This document shows, piece by piece, positions 1 to 8,620 of a stretch of 20,514 nt of DNA. Each line of letters opens with the position of its first letter. The stretch's first letter is position 1. A program made the translations under genes and the position numbers. The notes below the pieces were generated by a model that did no database searches, was not told the DNA's origin, and worked only from the letters and a program-made list of their open reading frames with translations. The DNA is from Lachnospiraceae bacterium UBA3282 (GTDB taxonomy: Bacteria; Bacillota; Clostridia; Lachnospirales; Lachnospiraceae): contig DETS01000020.1 in the NCBI GenBank assembly GCA_002361735.1, forward strand, positions 1 to 20,514. The letters run 5' to 3'.

Positions 1-81
1 CCCACTATTACCCATGAAGAGCCATATATGATTAGAAAAAAGAGGTTATAGTCGTTGACCGGAAGGAAGAGTGAAAAATAA

Positions 82-1518
82 ATGGATTATCAGCAACAAA
101 AGAGGGTAAACGTCTTTGATGTGATACCTGCAGGTTTTTTTAATTATCTCGCAAGTAACAGCAACCAACGATTATATGTGGAATGCCTGGAACTGATATA
201 CAGTCAGTATGAACGTGAAATTTCATACTGTATCCCGAGAAATCAGATTAGGGATGCCTTGGCAATCTATTTGCTGGAGAATCACGTTTCTCTCGATGTA
301 GATCAGGAGACAGGTCCGATTAAGAATCATGGGGAGCTTGCAACTGCCATCTTAAGGAAATTTTGTTCGAAAAACGTAGGGTGGTTGGAGGAGGAAAATG
401 ATGAAGCAACTTATGAGAAGCAGATTCTGATGACAGAGCGGGGGATTCTGCTGGCAGAATTTTTGACACAGCTTAAGAAACCTGAGAAAGAAGAATATTC
501 AGGCTACATCTTCAATATTTACAATACGCTTCGGAATGTGGAACAGTGGGAAGACCATCCTTATGTGAATGGTATGAAGAACATTTACCAGAATGCGAGA
601 CTCCTCTCAAAATCATTAAAAAGGCTGTCAACTTTTATTCGGAAAGTAATTGAAAAGATGGTGAATGAGGAAACGCTGGAGAGTCTGACAGAAAACCTTT
701 TAGAATACTTTGACGGCAGCTTTATCAGGGAATATTCCAGGTTGACCAAACAGCAGAATATCCATATTTACCGGGGATACATTAAGACGAGACTGGATGA
801 AATGAAAGAGGATACAGAGCTGCTCGACACAATAGTCGGGGAATGTATGAAAGAGGAGGAATTGGAGAAGGATAAGGCTCGGGATTATGTAGAGAATATG
901 CTCCTGTCGTCCAGAAGGTTTCTGACTGAAGACTATGATCGTATTATGAAGGTAATCAAGCATAAGATTAATGTATACCTTCAGGTGGCGATTGGCCGGG
1001 CCAGGTTTTTAAGAAACCGAGAGGTGGATGAGAGAGGAAATATTGAACAGACAATTAGGTACATTGTGGAGGAAATGGGGAAATTGGGTTGGAAAGAAGG
1101 TCTGCCGGGCAAGATGAACGGTCTGTTTACGCTTGGAACCCATGAATTTATCGACAGGTCATCCCTGAGGTATCCCAGGAAGCAGCGGGCTGTCAGACAT
1201 GCAGCGGTAGCAGAAATAGAGGAAATGACCCCGGAGGATATTGAAAACTCCAGAAAGGCGCAGGAGAAAGAGGCATACAACCCGTTTTCAAAAGACAGGA
1301 TGCGGGAATACCTTCTGTTTTGCATGGGGGAACAGGATACCCTGGCAGTTGAGGATATGCCCTTTGATAATAAGGATGACTTGCTGGCGGCGCTGTCAGC
1401 GGCAGTGTATGCAGAGGAAAACGGCTTCGAGATTATTCCTTCACAAGGGTATCTGGAAACCGATCGTTTGCTTCTCAAAAGATTTGAAGTGAAAAGGAGA
1501 AAAGAGGATGAGCATTGA
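82..1518 (+). CDS. jetA: Wadjet defence protein JetA (kleisin-like, probable type II)
   Basis: First gene of a jetABCD operon. JetA is the kleisin-like (MukF-like) subunit that bridges the SMC heads of JetC and binds JetB in a complex that detects and cleaves circular plasmid DNA. The 478-residue product opens with a compact helical region containing FDVIPAGFFNYL and QRLYVECLELIY, which I associate with the DUF5716/JetA family of type II Wadjet. The middle is long, charged and helical, and the tail is a second small globular domain. No signal peptide or membrane segment is visible, so it is cytosolic. The ATG at 82 is chosen because the conserved N-terminus starts there; GGAAGGA at 61-67 is a rather distant ribosome site. 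Its end overlaps jetB by 11 bases. The family call rests on recognition of the N-terminus, the size and above all the gene order. Confidence 0.85.
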   Translation: MDYQQQKRVNVFDVIPAGFFNYLASNSNQRLYVECLELIYSQYEREISYCIPRNQIRDALAIYLLENHVSLDVDQETGPIKNHGELATAILRKFCSKNVGWLEEENDEATYEKQILMTERGILLAEFLTQLKKPEKEEYSGYIFNIYNTLRNVEQWEDHPYVNGMKNIYQNARLLSKSLKRLSTFIRKVIEKMVNEETLESLTENLLEYFDGSFIREYSRLTKQQNIHIYRGYIKTRLDEMKEDTELLDTIVGECMKEEELEKDKARDYVENMLLSSRRFLTEDYDRIMKVIKHKINVYLQVAIGRARFLRNREVDERGNIEQTIRYIVEEMGKLGWKEGLPGKMNGLFTLGTHEFIDRSSLRYPRKQRAVRHAAVAEIEEMTPEDIENSRKAQEKEAYNPFSKDRMREYLLFCMGEQDTLAVEDMPFDNKDDLLAALSAAVYAEENGFEIIPSQGYLETDRLLLKRFEVKRRKEDEH

Positions 1519-2170
1519 GCAATATATGGAGGATTATACGTCTGGCGAGAGGGAAACCTTTCAGAGGGCATGCAGACGTCTGCTGAAACAGACTTTCATT
1601 GTGAGAGATCGGAACGAGGAAAGTAGAAAACTGTATTTTTTCATTTCCAAGAATCCGGCGCCCTTTTCGGAGTATTTTCAGTTAATCGGCTTTGATATTG
1701 TGGTTGACAGGAACAATGGCGTTATCATGCTCAGTAATTACGAGAATGAAGAGGGCAGCATGAATGTGCAGTCCAACAGGTATCAGATGAAAAAAGATGA
1801 GAGCATTATTTTATGTTGTCTCTGGATCATCTACATGGATAACCTGAATGAAGGAAATCTAACCAGACCGATCCTGATTTCCATCACAGATTTAAGGTTT
1901 GAACTGGAAAAATTCGGAGTAAAGGATGAGGTGGATAAGTCTGTGCTGAAGCGGGCGTTGGAACTGTTTTCCAGATACCAGCTGATTGAAGTGAGCGGGA
2001 AGGTAGGGGACGAGGAATGTCTGATTCGGCTCTATCCCTCGCTGGTATTTGCGTTAAATACGGAAGAATTTAAGAAGTTTGTGGAAGTTACCGTAGAAAG
2101 AATGAAAAGCATGAGTGTAAAGGAGATAGAAGCGGGAGAGGACGAAGAAGATGAAAACGGAGAAGAATAG
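1508..2170 (+). CDS. jetB: Wadjet defence protein JetB (MukE-like, probable type II)
   Basis: Second gene of the Wadjet operon. JetB is the KITE-type (MukE-like) winged-helix subunit that dimerises on the JetA kleisin. The 220-residue protein is soluble, with alternating helices and short strands typical of tandem winged helices, for example the stretch around LRFELEKFGVKDEVDKSVLK and the following SRYQLIEV. It ends in a very acidic tail (EAGEDEEDENGEE). Size and position between jetA and the SMC gene fit the DUF6063-type JetB of type II systems better than the DUF4194 type, though this is recollection and not a profile match. The ATG at 1508 is preceded by an AAGGAGA-like site near 1494-1500. 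It overlaps jetA by 11 bases and jetC by 20, implying translational coupling and fixed stoichiometry. Confidence 0.8.
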   Translation: MSIEQYMEDYTSGERETFQRACRRLLKQTFIVRDRNEESRKLYFFISKNPAPFSEYFQLIGFDIVVDRNNGVIMLSNYENEEGSMNVQSNRYQMKKDESIILCCLWIIYMDNLNEGNLTRPILISITDLRFELEKFGVKDEVDKSVLKRALELFSRYQLIEVSGKVGDEECLIRLYPSLVFALNTEEFKKFVEVTVERMKSMSVKEIEAGEDEEDENGEE

Positions 2171-5100
2171 GAAAACTGCAACGAAGCTTTGTCTGATTCA
2201 ATGGTCCAGATTTCAGAATGTGCAGATAAAATTGGAGGGCTCCACACTTTTTACCGGAATTAATGGTAGTGGGAAGTCCACGATTCTGGATGCCATGACT
2301 TATCTTCTTACGGGAAACAGACAGTTTAATAAGGCGGCAAAAGATAAGGACAGAACGGTGCTGGGTTATGTGAGAGGCGATACCAGAAGCAACGGAAAAA
2401 ACAGGTACCTGCGGGCAGGAGAGGTGGTCAGTTATATTGCCATGGAATTTTATTCTCCTGTGGATGATAACACTTTTGTGGCGGGTGTCTGTATGGAGTC
2501 ACCAAACGAGACAGATTGCAAATCCTATTGGTTTGTGCTGCCTGACACGCAGATGGCGGAAATTGGTTTTACGGATATACAGGGGAAGACATTGTATGTC
2601 TATCCAAGAAACCAGCTGACCGTAAAGGGGAAAACGGTAAAAATGTCTCAGTTTATGTCACAGGAAAAGGGGGTCGCCCAGACTCTCCGCGCACTGGGGC
2701 TTCGCTGTGATGTGGCAAAATACCGCAGTAAGATTTTGAAAATGATGGCATTTAACCCGGAGAATAATATTGATAAGTTTATTCAGGACTGTGTGCTGGA
2801 ACCCGGAAAGATAGACTCCCTGAAGGAACTCAGAGAGCAGAAACAAAAGTTTGAGCAACTGAAGGGAATGTTTCACAATCTTGAACTCAGCAGGCAGAAA
2901 TTGGAGATTCTGGAGAAGAAGACAGAAGAATACGAGGTAAAAAACAGGAATTACCAGATTCGTGAGTTAATGCTTTCTTATCAGCAACTTTGTGACAGGA
3001 GGGAAGAAAAGGAAAATATCATTTTTAGGATGAGGGCGCTTGAGGATAAGCTGGATTCTGACAGGAAACGGAAATCAGGCATTGAGAGCAGATTGGAGCA
3101 GGCGGAAGAACGGCTGCGCATTGCGGAAAACAATGATCTTATAGGAGGTGTGAAGGACAGCATTCGTGCTCTGAAGGAGCAGCTGCAGCGTCTGGGGGAA
3201 GAAATCGGTGCAAATGAAACCGCATTGGCGGTATTGCTGCGGATGAAGGAACAGCTGGAAGGAATGCAGATATGGATGGAGAAAGAAATCGATTTTATGC
3301 CGTCTGATGAGGAAAATATAAGGCGGTTACTGGATGAAAATGTGGATGAGAACTTGAAAAGAGAGAGTTTTCTGCGTATATCTGGCAAAATCCTGAATTT
3401 CAGGCAGCAACTGGAGGAGGATAAGGTTCATACGAAGGATGACATTACCCGGTTCAATCAAAATATAGCTGCAAGAGAACAGAACATCAAAGAGTTGGAG
3501 TCCAATAAGATGGTGCTGCCGCAGGAGATAGCGGCGGCGAAACAGGTGATTGTCCGGGAGTTTCAGAAACAGGGGATCAGGACAGAGGTACGCGTCTTTG
3601 CTGAATTGGTAAAGGAGATTAAGGACGAGTCCTGGCGTGAGGCTATCGAGACATTTTTGGGAAGAAAGCGGTTTTATATCATTGTGGACGGAGATTGCTG
3701 CGAGGAGGCCATACAGATCCTACAGGACAAAAAGCTGCATCGGGTCAACGTGGTTATTACGGACAAGCTTCCGGAGACAGATGAGGAGCCGGGTTCTGTG
3801 GCGGAGTTATTGTCCATTCCTAATATTTACGCCAGAAGATATGCAAATTATTTATTGAACGGTATTCATCGGTGTGAGTTGCTGGAGGAGCTTCATGAGC
3901 ATCCAAAGGGCGGATTGATGAAGAACGGTATGCTTGCCAAAAGCTATGCGGTATCCATGATGGACATGAAAAAGACAAGGTTCTATTTGGGAGCTGATGC
4001 GATAAAGTTGCAGCTTGCCCAGTTGCGGGAGGAACAGGAGGCGGAGAGGAAAAGCCTGGAAGTTAGTCGAAACCGTTTGCAGCTGACAAATGAGAGAATC
4101 AAAGAGATTGACGCAGTGGAATGGAAAGCGGAGCGTTATGATTTTGGCGCGCCGAAAAAAATGCGGCAAAACAAGATACAGCGGGATACTTTGCAGGGTC
4201 AAAAGGAAACGCTTGAGAATAATCCGGAATTTATGGCGGTTATGGAAGAAGTGAGACAGGCCAGGGAGCAATGGAAGGAGATACAGAATGAGAGGGACGA
4301 AGTAGTAGGGGATATTCGGGGATGTGAGGATGGACTGAAACGGGAAAGAGAAAAGCAGAAAACAATCGCGGGAGAAATCTATGAGGCGAAACAGAATTAT
4401 GAGGAGATGCGGCTTCGTTTTCTGGAACTGGAATCGGCAATGCTGGAAGAATATCAGAAGCTGCGCAGCAGATCAGACTCCTGCCTGGTCATAAAGGAAA
4501 AGACGGTTCGCAATCTGGGGGCTGAGAGGGAAAACTGCATTAAGGAGATGGAAAATCTGCAGATGGCATATGCCAAGCTTGCGGAAATTGATTTAAACAG
4601 ACGGGGCGTGTCTTTTATTCCGTTTTACAGGGGGCAGCTTAAGGAAATTTCAAATATTAAAATAGAGGAGGTTTCTGTAAAATTAGCGCAGCAGGCAAAG
4701 ACATTGGAAAGTGCATTTATGAATGATTTTGTGGCAGAAATCAATGAGATGGCATCCAATGCCCGAGCAGAGATTGAGTTGATAAACAGGGAACTGAAGC
4801 AGCTGCCATTTGGAAGTGATACGTATCAGTTTTTGATGGAGGAAAAGGCGGATAGAAAGGATTTCTTTAGAATCTGCAGAAAGATGGAGGAATTGGGTTC
4901 CGCTGAATTTTATCTGGCTGGCAGCCGGATGGATGAAGAATTGGAGCATGATATCCAGAGTTTTATGGAGGTTATTCTGGAAGAAGAGGACGAGGAAGAA
5001 TACACGGATTATCGCAGATATTTTACTTACAATATGCGGATATCCACAAATCAGGGTGACGAGGAGATAGAGTCGGATCTTTCCAGAAAGCAGGGTTCCG

Positions 5101-5411
5101 CCAGTAACGGGGAAAAGCAGACGCCATATTTTATCATACTGGCTGCAAGCCTGATGCAGTGTTATCCCAAGAGTAATTGCTGTGTGCGGCTGGCATTTAT
5201 TGACGAAGCCTTTTCGGCGCTTTCCAGAGAACGGATTGAGCAGATGGTGCGATATTTTGAAGAGAATCATTTTCAGGTCATTTATGCGGCGCCGCCTGAG
5301 AAAATAGGCAGTATCGGAACCTTTATTCAATCTACCGTAAGTCTTGTGATTACGGGACGCTACACAAATATGATAGAAGGACTGGTCAAGGTGAATGAAA
5401 TCTCCGAATAA
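2151..5411 (+). CDS. jetC: Wadjet SMC-like ATPase JetC
   Basis: SMC/MukB-like motor of the Wadjet complex: ATP-driven DNA loop extrusion lets the complex recognise small circular DNA before JetD cuts it. The 1086-residue protein has a Walker A motif GINGSGKST at residues 36-44. Two long coiled-coil arms follow (about 215-450 and 615-860), rich in E, K, R, L and Q heptads. They flank a globular hinge-like segment at about 470-610 containing FYIIVDGDCCEEAIQIL. The C-terminal head half has the signature SNGEKQ (985-990, a variant of LSGGQ) and Walker B with catalytic glutamate, AFIDEAFSAL, D1018 and E1019. All ATPase motifs are intact, so the motor should be functional. Start: ATG 2151, with a GGGAGAGG-like site about 9 bases upstream. 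It overlaps jetB by 20 and jetD by 17 bases. An SbcC/RecN-type repair ATPase is excluded by the neighbours. Confidence 0.92.
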   Translation: MKTEKNRKTATKLCLIQWSRFQNVQIKLEGSTLFTGINGSGKSTILDAMTYLLTGNRQFNKAAKDKDRTVLGYVRGDTRSNGKNRYLRAGEVVSYIAMEFYSPVDDNTFVAGVCMESPNETDCKSYWFVLPDTQMAEIGFTDIQGKTLYVYPRNQLTVKGKTVKMSQFMSQEKGVAQTLRALGLRCDVAKYRSKILKMMAFNPENNIDKFIQDCVLEPGKIDSLKELREQKQKFEQLKGMFHNLELSRQKLEILEKKTEEYEVKNRNYQIRELMLSYQQLCDRREEKENIIFRMRALEDKLDSDRKRKSGIESRLEQAEERLRIAENNDLIGGVKDSIRALKEQLQRLGEEIGANETALAVLLRMKEQLEGMQIWMEKEIDFMPSDEENIRRLLDENVDENLKRESFLRISGKILNFRQQLEEDKVHTKDDITRFNQNIAAREQNIKELESNKMVLPQEIAAAKQVIVREFQKQGIRTEVRVFAELVKEIKDESWREAIETFLGRKRFYIIVDGDCCEEAIQILQDKKLHRVNVVITDKLPETDEEPGSVAELLSIPNIYARRYANYLLNGIHRCELLEELHEHPKGGLMKNGMLAKSYAVSMMDMKKTRFYLGADAIKLQLAQLREEQEAERKSLEVSRNRLQLTNERIKEIDAVEWKAERYDFGAPKKMRQNKIQRDTLQGQKETLENNPEFMAVMEEVRQAREQWKEIQNERDEVVGDIRGCEDGLKREREKQKTIAGEIYEAKQNYEEMRLRFLELESAMLEEYQKLRSRSDSCLVIKEKTVRNLGAERENCIKEMENLQMAYAKLAEIDLNRRGVSFIPFYRGQLKEISNIKIEEVSVKLAQQAKTLESAFMNDFVAEINEMASNARAEIELINRELKQLPFGSDTYQFLMEEKADRKDFFRICRKMEELGSAEFYLAGSRMDEELEHDIQSFMEVILEEEDEEEYTDYRRYFTYNMRISTNQGDEEIESDLSRKQGSASNGEKQTPYFIILAASLMQCYPKSNCCVRLAFIDEAFSALSRERIEQMVRYFEENHFQVIYAAPPEKIGSIGTFIQSTVSLVITGRYTNMIEGLVKVNEISE

Positions 5412-6639
5412 TAAAAATCAGGAAAAAGTACTGCAGCTTTTGTTGGATCAATATGAAAAGAGTAAAACTTATACGGGAGATAACATGAAAAAACAGACAT
5501 TTTCTGTTTCTCCGGAGAAGATTTGCAGTAATTATTCCGACAGCTTTGCGGATGTAGGGGAGATAAAGGATTTTGAAAGAGATATGCAGGAACTTTCGGC
5601 TAAAGAGCTTGTAAAGTTGATTGTTCGTGATGGAGAAATCAGGCGTATAGCCGCCATTGAAGAAAAGATTCCGGAATATTACAGAATCTTAGGAAGGGAG
5701 GAGAAGAGGAAACTTTTAGTGCGGGAAAGGAAGATTTACGAAAGTTATGTGGGGAAGCACCCCACACTGGATCAATTTTGCAGACAGCAGCTTGTCAGGC
5801 TTGAGCGGGGTAATAAGGCGGAGTATCCGTTAAAGAGGGCGGAAGAAATGCTTAATCTGGCGGCAAAGATTCTGGAGAACCGGGAAGAGATTTTAGAGAG
5901 AGAACTTTCCATTAGTCTTTTTGGGGACAGTAAGATTTTTGGAAATTCCTACCGTGCCGCTGTGTGTAATATTCTGGAGAAAAATGGGGATTATGGAGAG
6001 AAATTATATGGGATTACAAATGCGCGCGAAAAGGAAATGATTATTCTGGGGGAACATAATATCTTGGCGAATCCTTCTTATATTTATCTGAGGGGACATG
6101 GGGAATTTGTGCTGGGAAATGGAACTATACTGCGGGTTGCACCTGACTATCCGATCGCGCTCTCTGCGCAGGCAGTAGAGGGGATGACAGGGGTTCGGAT
6201 TTTGTGCAAAGCGGCAATGACGGTGGAAAACCTCACAACCTTTCACAGAATGCAAAGTGAGGAGGTTTTTTATATTTATTTGAGCGGTTACCACAATACG
6301 TTGAAGCAGTATGTAATTAAGCGGCTGGCTACGGAAAACCAGACACTGAAATGGTATCACTTCGGTGACTTGGATCCGGATGGTTTTTTTATTCTGGAGC
6401 ATTTAAAAAGAGGAACAGGGATTGCATTTGAACCGTTTCATATGGGTATTGAGGATTTGGTGAAATATAGGGATTTTGGAAAGGGTCTGGAAGAAAATGA
6501 CAGGAAAAAAGCGAAGACTTTAATGGAGAGGGGATTGTACAGGAAGGAATTATCCTATATGCTGCAGGAAAATATCAAGCTGGAGCAGGAAATCATTAGC
6601 TGGAAGGAAAAAGGGCTTAACGAATCTACCATTAATTAA
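5395..6639 (+). CDS. jetD: Wadjet nuclease subunit JetD (Toprim, DUF2220-type)
   Basis: Last gene of the operon. JetD resembles the topoisomerase VI A subunit and is the nuclease that cuts the trapped plasmid. The 414-residue protein has an N-terminal helical/winged-helix half, which I take as the DUF3322-like arm. The C-terminal DUF2220-like half carries the Toprim metal-binding residues: E278 in VENLTTFH, and D325/D327 followed by D329 in GDLDPDG. These are the catalytic signature of the family and are intact. The ATG at 5395 lies within the end of jetC (17-base overlap); AGAAGGA at 5375-5381 and AAGGTG just before the ATG are possible ribosome sites. The TAA is followed by an A-rich stretch with no convincing terminator. 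With all four subunits present and motifs intact, the system is predicted to be active. Confidence 0.9.
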   Translation: MKSPNNKNQEKVLQLLLDQYEKSKTYTGDNMKKQTFSVSPEKICSNYSDSFADVGEIKDFERDMQELSAKELVKLIVRDGEIRRIAAIEEKIPEYYRILGREEKRKLLVRERKIYESYVGKHPTLDQFCRQQLVRLERGNKAEYPLKRAEEMLNLAAKILENREEILERELSISLFGDSKIFGNSYRAAVCNILEKNGDYGEKLYGITNAREKEMIILGEHNILANPSYIYLRGHGEFVLGNGTILRVAPDYPIALSAQAVEGMTGVRILCKAAMTVENLTTFHRMQSEEVFYIYLSGYHNTLKQYVIKRLATENQTLKWYHFGDLDPDGFFILEHLKRGTGIAFEPFHMGIEDLVKYRDFGKGLEENDRKKAKTLMERGLYRKELSYMLQENIKLEQEIISWKEKGLNESTIN

Positions 6640-6765
6640 ATAAAAAAAGTTTGTGACAATAACTTGCCACACGCGGGGTATGGGGCGCTGTGTGTGGAAA
6701 ATAGTCTGCCGGAGAGATTTTGAGCTGAGGTTATTTCCCCTATTTCCTTTTCCCCATTTTTCCAG

Positions 6766-6771
6766 TATAAT
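6766..6771 (+). promoter_or_regulatory. Candidate -10 box (TATAAT)
   Basis: A perfect TATAAT, but the 17-base-upstream position (TTTCCT, 6743-6748) is a poor -35. It would have driven the now broken gene at 6818 and could now serve the LacI-type regulator. Supported only by the hexamer. Confidence 0.35.
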
Positions 6772-6817
6772 AGTAAAATAGTTTATAAAAAACTTTACTT
6801 ACGGAGGAAACGGGGAT

Positions 6818-6959
6818 GTGAAGACACTAAAGATCAGCATCACATCCCAGCTTTTTTCTGTTTATTCTGGGTGCGGCTGTTATCGTGACTCTGATCGTAG
6901 GCAGCTTGGCTTCTTCCAATATGAGTTGTTTTTTGGAACAGAAAACGAAGGATGAATGA
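6818..6959 (+). pseudogene. Frameshifted N-terminal remnant of a membrane sensor (chemoreceptor-like)
   Basis: A GTG at 6818, about 10 bases after GGAGG (6803-6807), opens a frame reading VKTLKISITSQLF. Skipping one base in the T-run near 6855 gives LFILGAAVIVTLIVGSLA followed by SSNMSCFLEQKTKDE, then a stop at 6957. Basic N-terminus, one hydrophobic helix, then a soluble helix beginning with SS is how methyl-accepting chemotaxis proteins and sensor kinases start. The ribosome site is intact, the frame is broken, and all remaining domains are missing. Chemoreceptor is the best guess; a histidine kinase N-terminus would look much the same. It lies at the right border of the Wadjet operon and may mark a rearrangement. 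Confidence 0.5.
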
Positions 6960-6990
6960 ATTGAATGGTTATCAGGTGTAGGGTATCACT

Positions 6991-7995
6991 ATGGATGATA
7001 AGAACTTGACCATCGGGGATATTGCCGAGGAGCTGGGAGTCTCAAAGACTACGATATCGCGGGCAATCTCCGGCAAGGGCAGAATCGGGGAAAAGACGAG
7101 GGAGCGGGTGCTCTCCTATATTGAAGAACATAACTATCGTCCCAATGTGATCGCAAAGGGATTGGCGCAGCAAAAGACTTTTAATCTGGCGGTCGTGCTG
7201 CCGGGGGATTATAATGTGGCTGAGCTTCCCTTTTTCCAGAAATGTATGCTGGGCATCAGCAGGGTGGCCTCCGCTCATGGATATGACGTACTGCTGTCCA
7301 TGGTGACGGCACAGAATACGAAGCAGCTAAGGCGGGCAGTGGCGAACCGTAAAATCGACGGCGCGATCCTCACGAGAACGCTTGCGGAGGATGAGCCGAT
7401 GAAGTTTTTGCTGCAAAGCGGCGTGCCCTTTGTGGCGATCGGCAGTACAGACGATGAAAGTGTTGTGCAGATCGATAACGACCATCGGAGCGCCTGCAGG
7501 GAACTGACGGAGCGGCTGTTGCAGAGCGGGATTCGGAAACTTGCGCTGATCGGCAGTGATGAGAGTCATATCGTCACGAAAAACAGGCGGCAGGGCTTTG
7601 AGGATGCCTTTGAAAAGAAGAAAGGATGGAAAGGCAGCAGGCAGATCTTTACGAATGTCAGGGAAAATGCGCAGGTGCAGAAGATCGTGGAGGAGTTGAT
7701 CGCGGACGGAACGGAATGTATCGTGAGTATGGACGATTTTCTCTGCGGCTGTGTACTAAATGCGCTGCAGCAGCGCAATGTTGCAGTGCCGGAGCAGATG
7801 CAGGTGGTGTCTTTTTATGACAGCACGCTGTTGGAACATCAGAAACCTTCTGTCACCTCCATCCGCTTTGATGTGGAGGAATTGGGACAGAAAGCCTGTG
7901 AGACGCTGCTTGCCATGCTGGAGGGAGAGTCGGTAGAGCTGCGGACGCTGCTTGGTTACGAGGTTCGTATGAGAAACTCGACAAAGAAGAAGTAA
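6991..7995 (+). CDS. LacI-family transcriptional regulator
   Basis: Ligand-responsive DNA-binding repressor of 334 residues. The LacI-type helix-turn-helix is at residues 7-28 (TIGDIAEELGVSKTTISRAI). The hinge region (YRPNVIAKGLA) is at 50-60, followed by a periplasmic-binding-protein-like effector domain that includes DNDHRSACRELTERL and ends with the usual VTSIRFDVEELGQKA. Full length, no breaks. The ATG at 6991 fits the family start; ribosome sites are modest (AGGG at 6980-6983). It precedes the ECF transporter gene by 79 bases, with a perfect palindrome between them, so it could control that gene. The ligand cannot be deduced; most LacI members sense sugars or nucleosides, which would be compatible with the uridine-kinase-like remnant downstream. 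Confidence 0.9.
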   Translation: MDDKNLTIGDIAEELGVSKTTISRAISGKGRIGEKTRERVLSYIEEHNYRPNVIAKGLAQQKTFNLAVVLPGDYNVAELPFFQKCMLGISRVASAHGYDVLLSMVTAQNTKQLRRAVANRKIDGAILTRTLAEDEPMKFLLQSGVPFVAIGSTDDESVVQIDNDHRSACRELTERLLQSGIRKLALIGSDESHIVTKNRRQGFEDAFEKKKGWKGSRQIFTNVRENAQVQKIVEELIADGTECIVSMDDFLCGCVLNALQQRNVAVPEQMQVVSFYDSTLLEHQKPSVTSIRFDVEELGQKACETLLAMLEGESVELRTLLGYEVRMRNSTKKK

Positions 7996-8014
7996 AAAAG
8001 GCGGGGGTGCAGAT

Positions 8015-8031
8015 GAGAATTTAAAATTCTC
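8015..8031. promoter_or_regulatory. Perfect 17-bp palindrome, candidate operator
   Basis: GAGAATTT, a central A, then AAATTCTC. Immediately to the right a second inverted repeat, CGACG (8031-8035) and CGTCG (8041-8045), shares one base with it. The pair sits just after the LacI-type gene and about 45 bases before the ECF gene start. A repressor operator is the simplest reading. The A/T-centred palindrome is not the CG-centred type most LacI proteins use, so the partner is uncertain. No T-run follows, so it is not a good terminator. Confidence 0.45.
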
Positions 8032-8074
8032 GACGCGTACCGTCGTGAAAAAATATTTCGACATGGAGGAAGCA

Positions 8075-8620
8075 ATGAAACAGACTAAGAAATTGGTATT
8101 ATCGGCATTTTTTATGGCGCTGGGCATCGTCCTGCCGTTCTTAACAGGGCAGATCCAGCAGATCGGCAACATGCTTTTGCCGATGCACATTCCCGTGCTG
8201 CTGTGCGGCTTTATCTGCGGCTGGCAGTATGGGCTGGCAGTGGGGCTTATCACACCGGTTTTGCGGAGCGTTCTCTTTGGTATGCCGCCGCTGATGCCTA
8301 CTGCTGCGGCAATGGCAGTAGAACTGGCTGTTTACGGGCTGGTGACGGGGCTTTTATATAGGAAGCTGCCGAAGAAGACACCCTATCTCTATGTGAGTCT
8401 ACTTGCCGCAATGATTGCGGGTCGTGCAGCTTGGGGAATCGTTGGCATCCCGCTCTACGGTATGGCGGGAGGCGGCTTTTCCGCGCAGATCTTTTTATCC
8501 GGCGCGCTTCTCAATGCGATACCGGGCATCATTTTGCAGATCGTGTTGATTCCCATTATTATGATGGCGCTCACGCGGGCAGGGGTCTTGCGGGAGGAGA
8601 GGGATGACGGAGAGCAGTAA
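8075..8620 (+). CDS. ECF transporter S-component (vitamin/precursor uptake)
   Basis: Integral membrane protein of 181 residues with about six hydrophobic helices and an alanine/glycine-rich core. The motif MHIPVLLCGFICG and the following GLAVGLITPVLRS are characteristic of the PF12822-type substrate-binding subunits of energy-coupling factor transporters, which work with a shared EcfAA'T module encoded elsewhere. The substrate is not evident. The ATG at 8075 is preferred over a GTG at 8045 because GGAGGA (8065-8070) sits just ahead of it and the hydrophobic domain begins shortly after. The stop lies inside the first unit of a 42-bp tandem duplication, so the hydrophilic tail LREERDDGEQ may have been altered. 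The next gene is a kinase-like remnant, an arrangement consistent with trapping an imported nucleoside or vitamin precursor by phosphorylation. Confidence 0.82.
   Translation: MKQTKKLVLSAFFMALGIVLPFLTGQIQQIGNMLLPMHIPVLLCGFICGWQYGLAVGLITPVLRSVLFGMPPLMPTAAAMAVELAVYGLVTGLLYRKLPKKTPYLYVSLLAAMIAGRAAWGIVGIPLYGMAGGGFSAQIFLSGALLNAIPGIILQIVLIPIIMMALTRAGVLREERDDGEQ

Larger units (their letters stand above)
6640..6990. other. Intergenic region with decayed gene
   Basis: About 350 bases between jetD and the LacI-type regulator. The left third holds a weak inverted repeat (CCACAC at 6667-6672, GTGTGG at 6692-6697) without a T-run, so it is not called a terminator. Then comes a pyrimidine-rich stretch and a TATAAT box. 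The right half is the remnant membrane-sensor gene listed separately. No RNA gene is recognisable. Confidence 0.6.

Noticed and set aside
1..51. Open frame from the window edge to TAG at 49-51 as the tail of an upstream gene
   Set aside because: Sixteen codons (ending MIRKKRL) are too few to support a gene; possible but not demonstrable.
55..83. TTGACC followed 17 bases later by ATAAAT as a jetA promoter
   Set aside because: The -10 would overlap the jetA start codon, leaving no leader although a ribosome-site-like GGAAGGA lies upstream; the real promoter is probably left of the window.
6667..6697. Inverted repeat after jetD as terminator
   Set aside because: The stem is only 6 bp with a 19-base loop, and no T-run follows.
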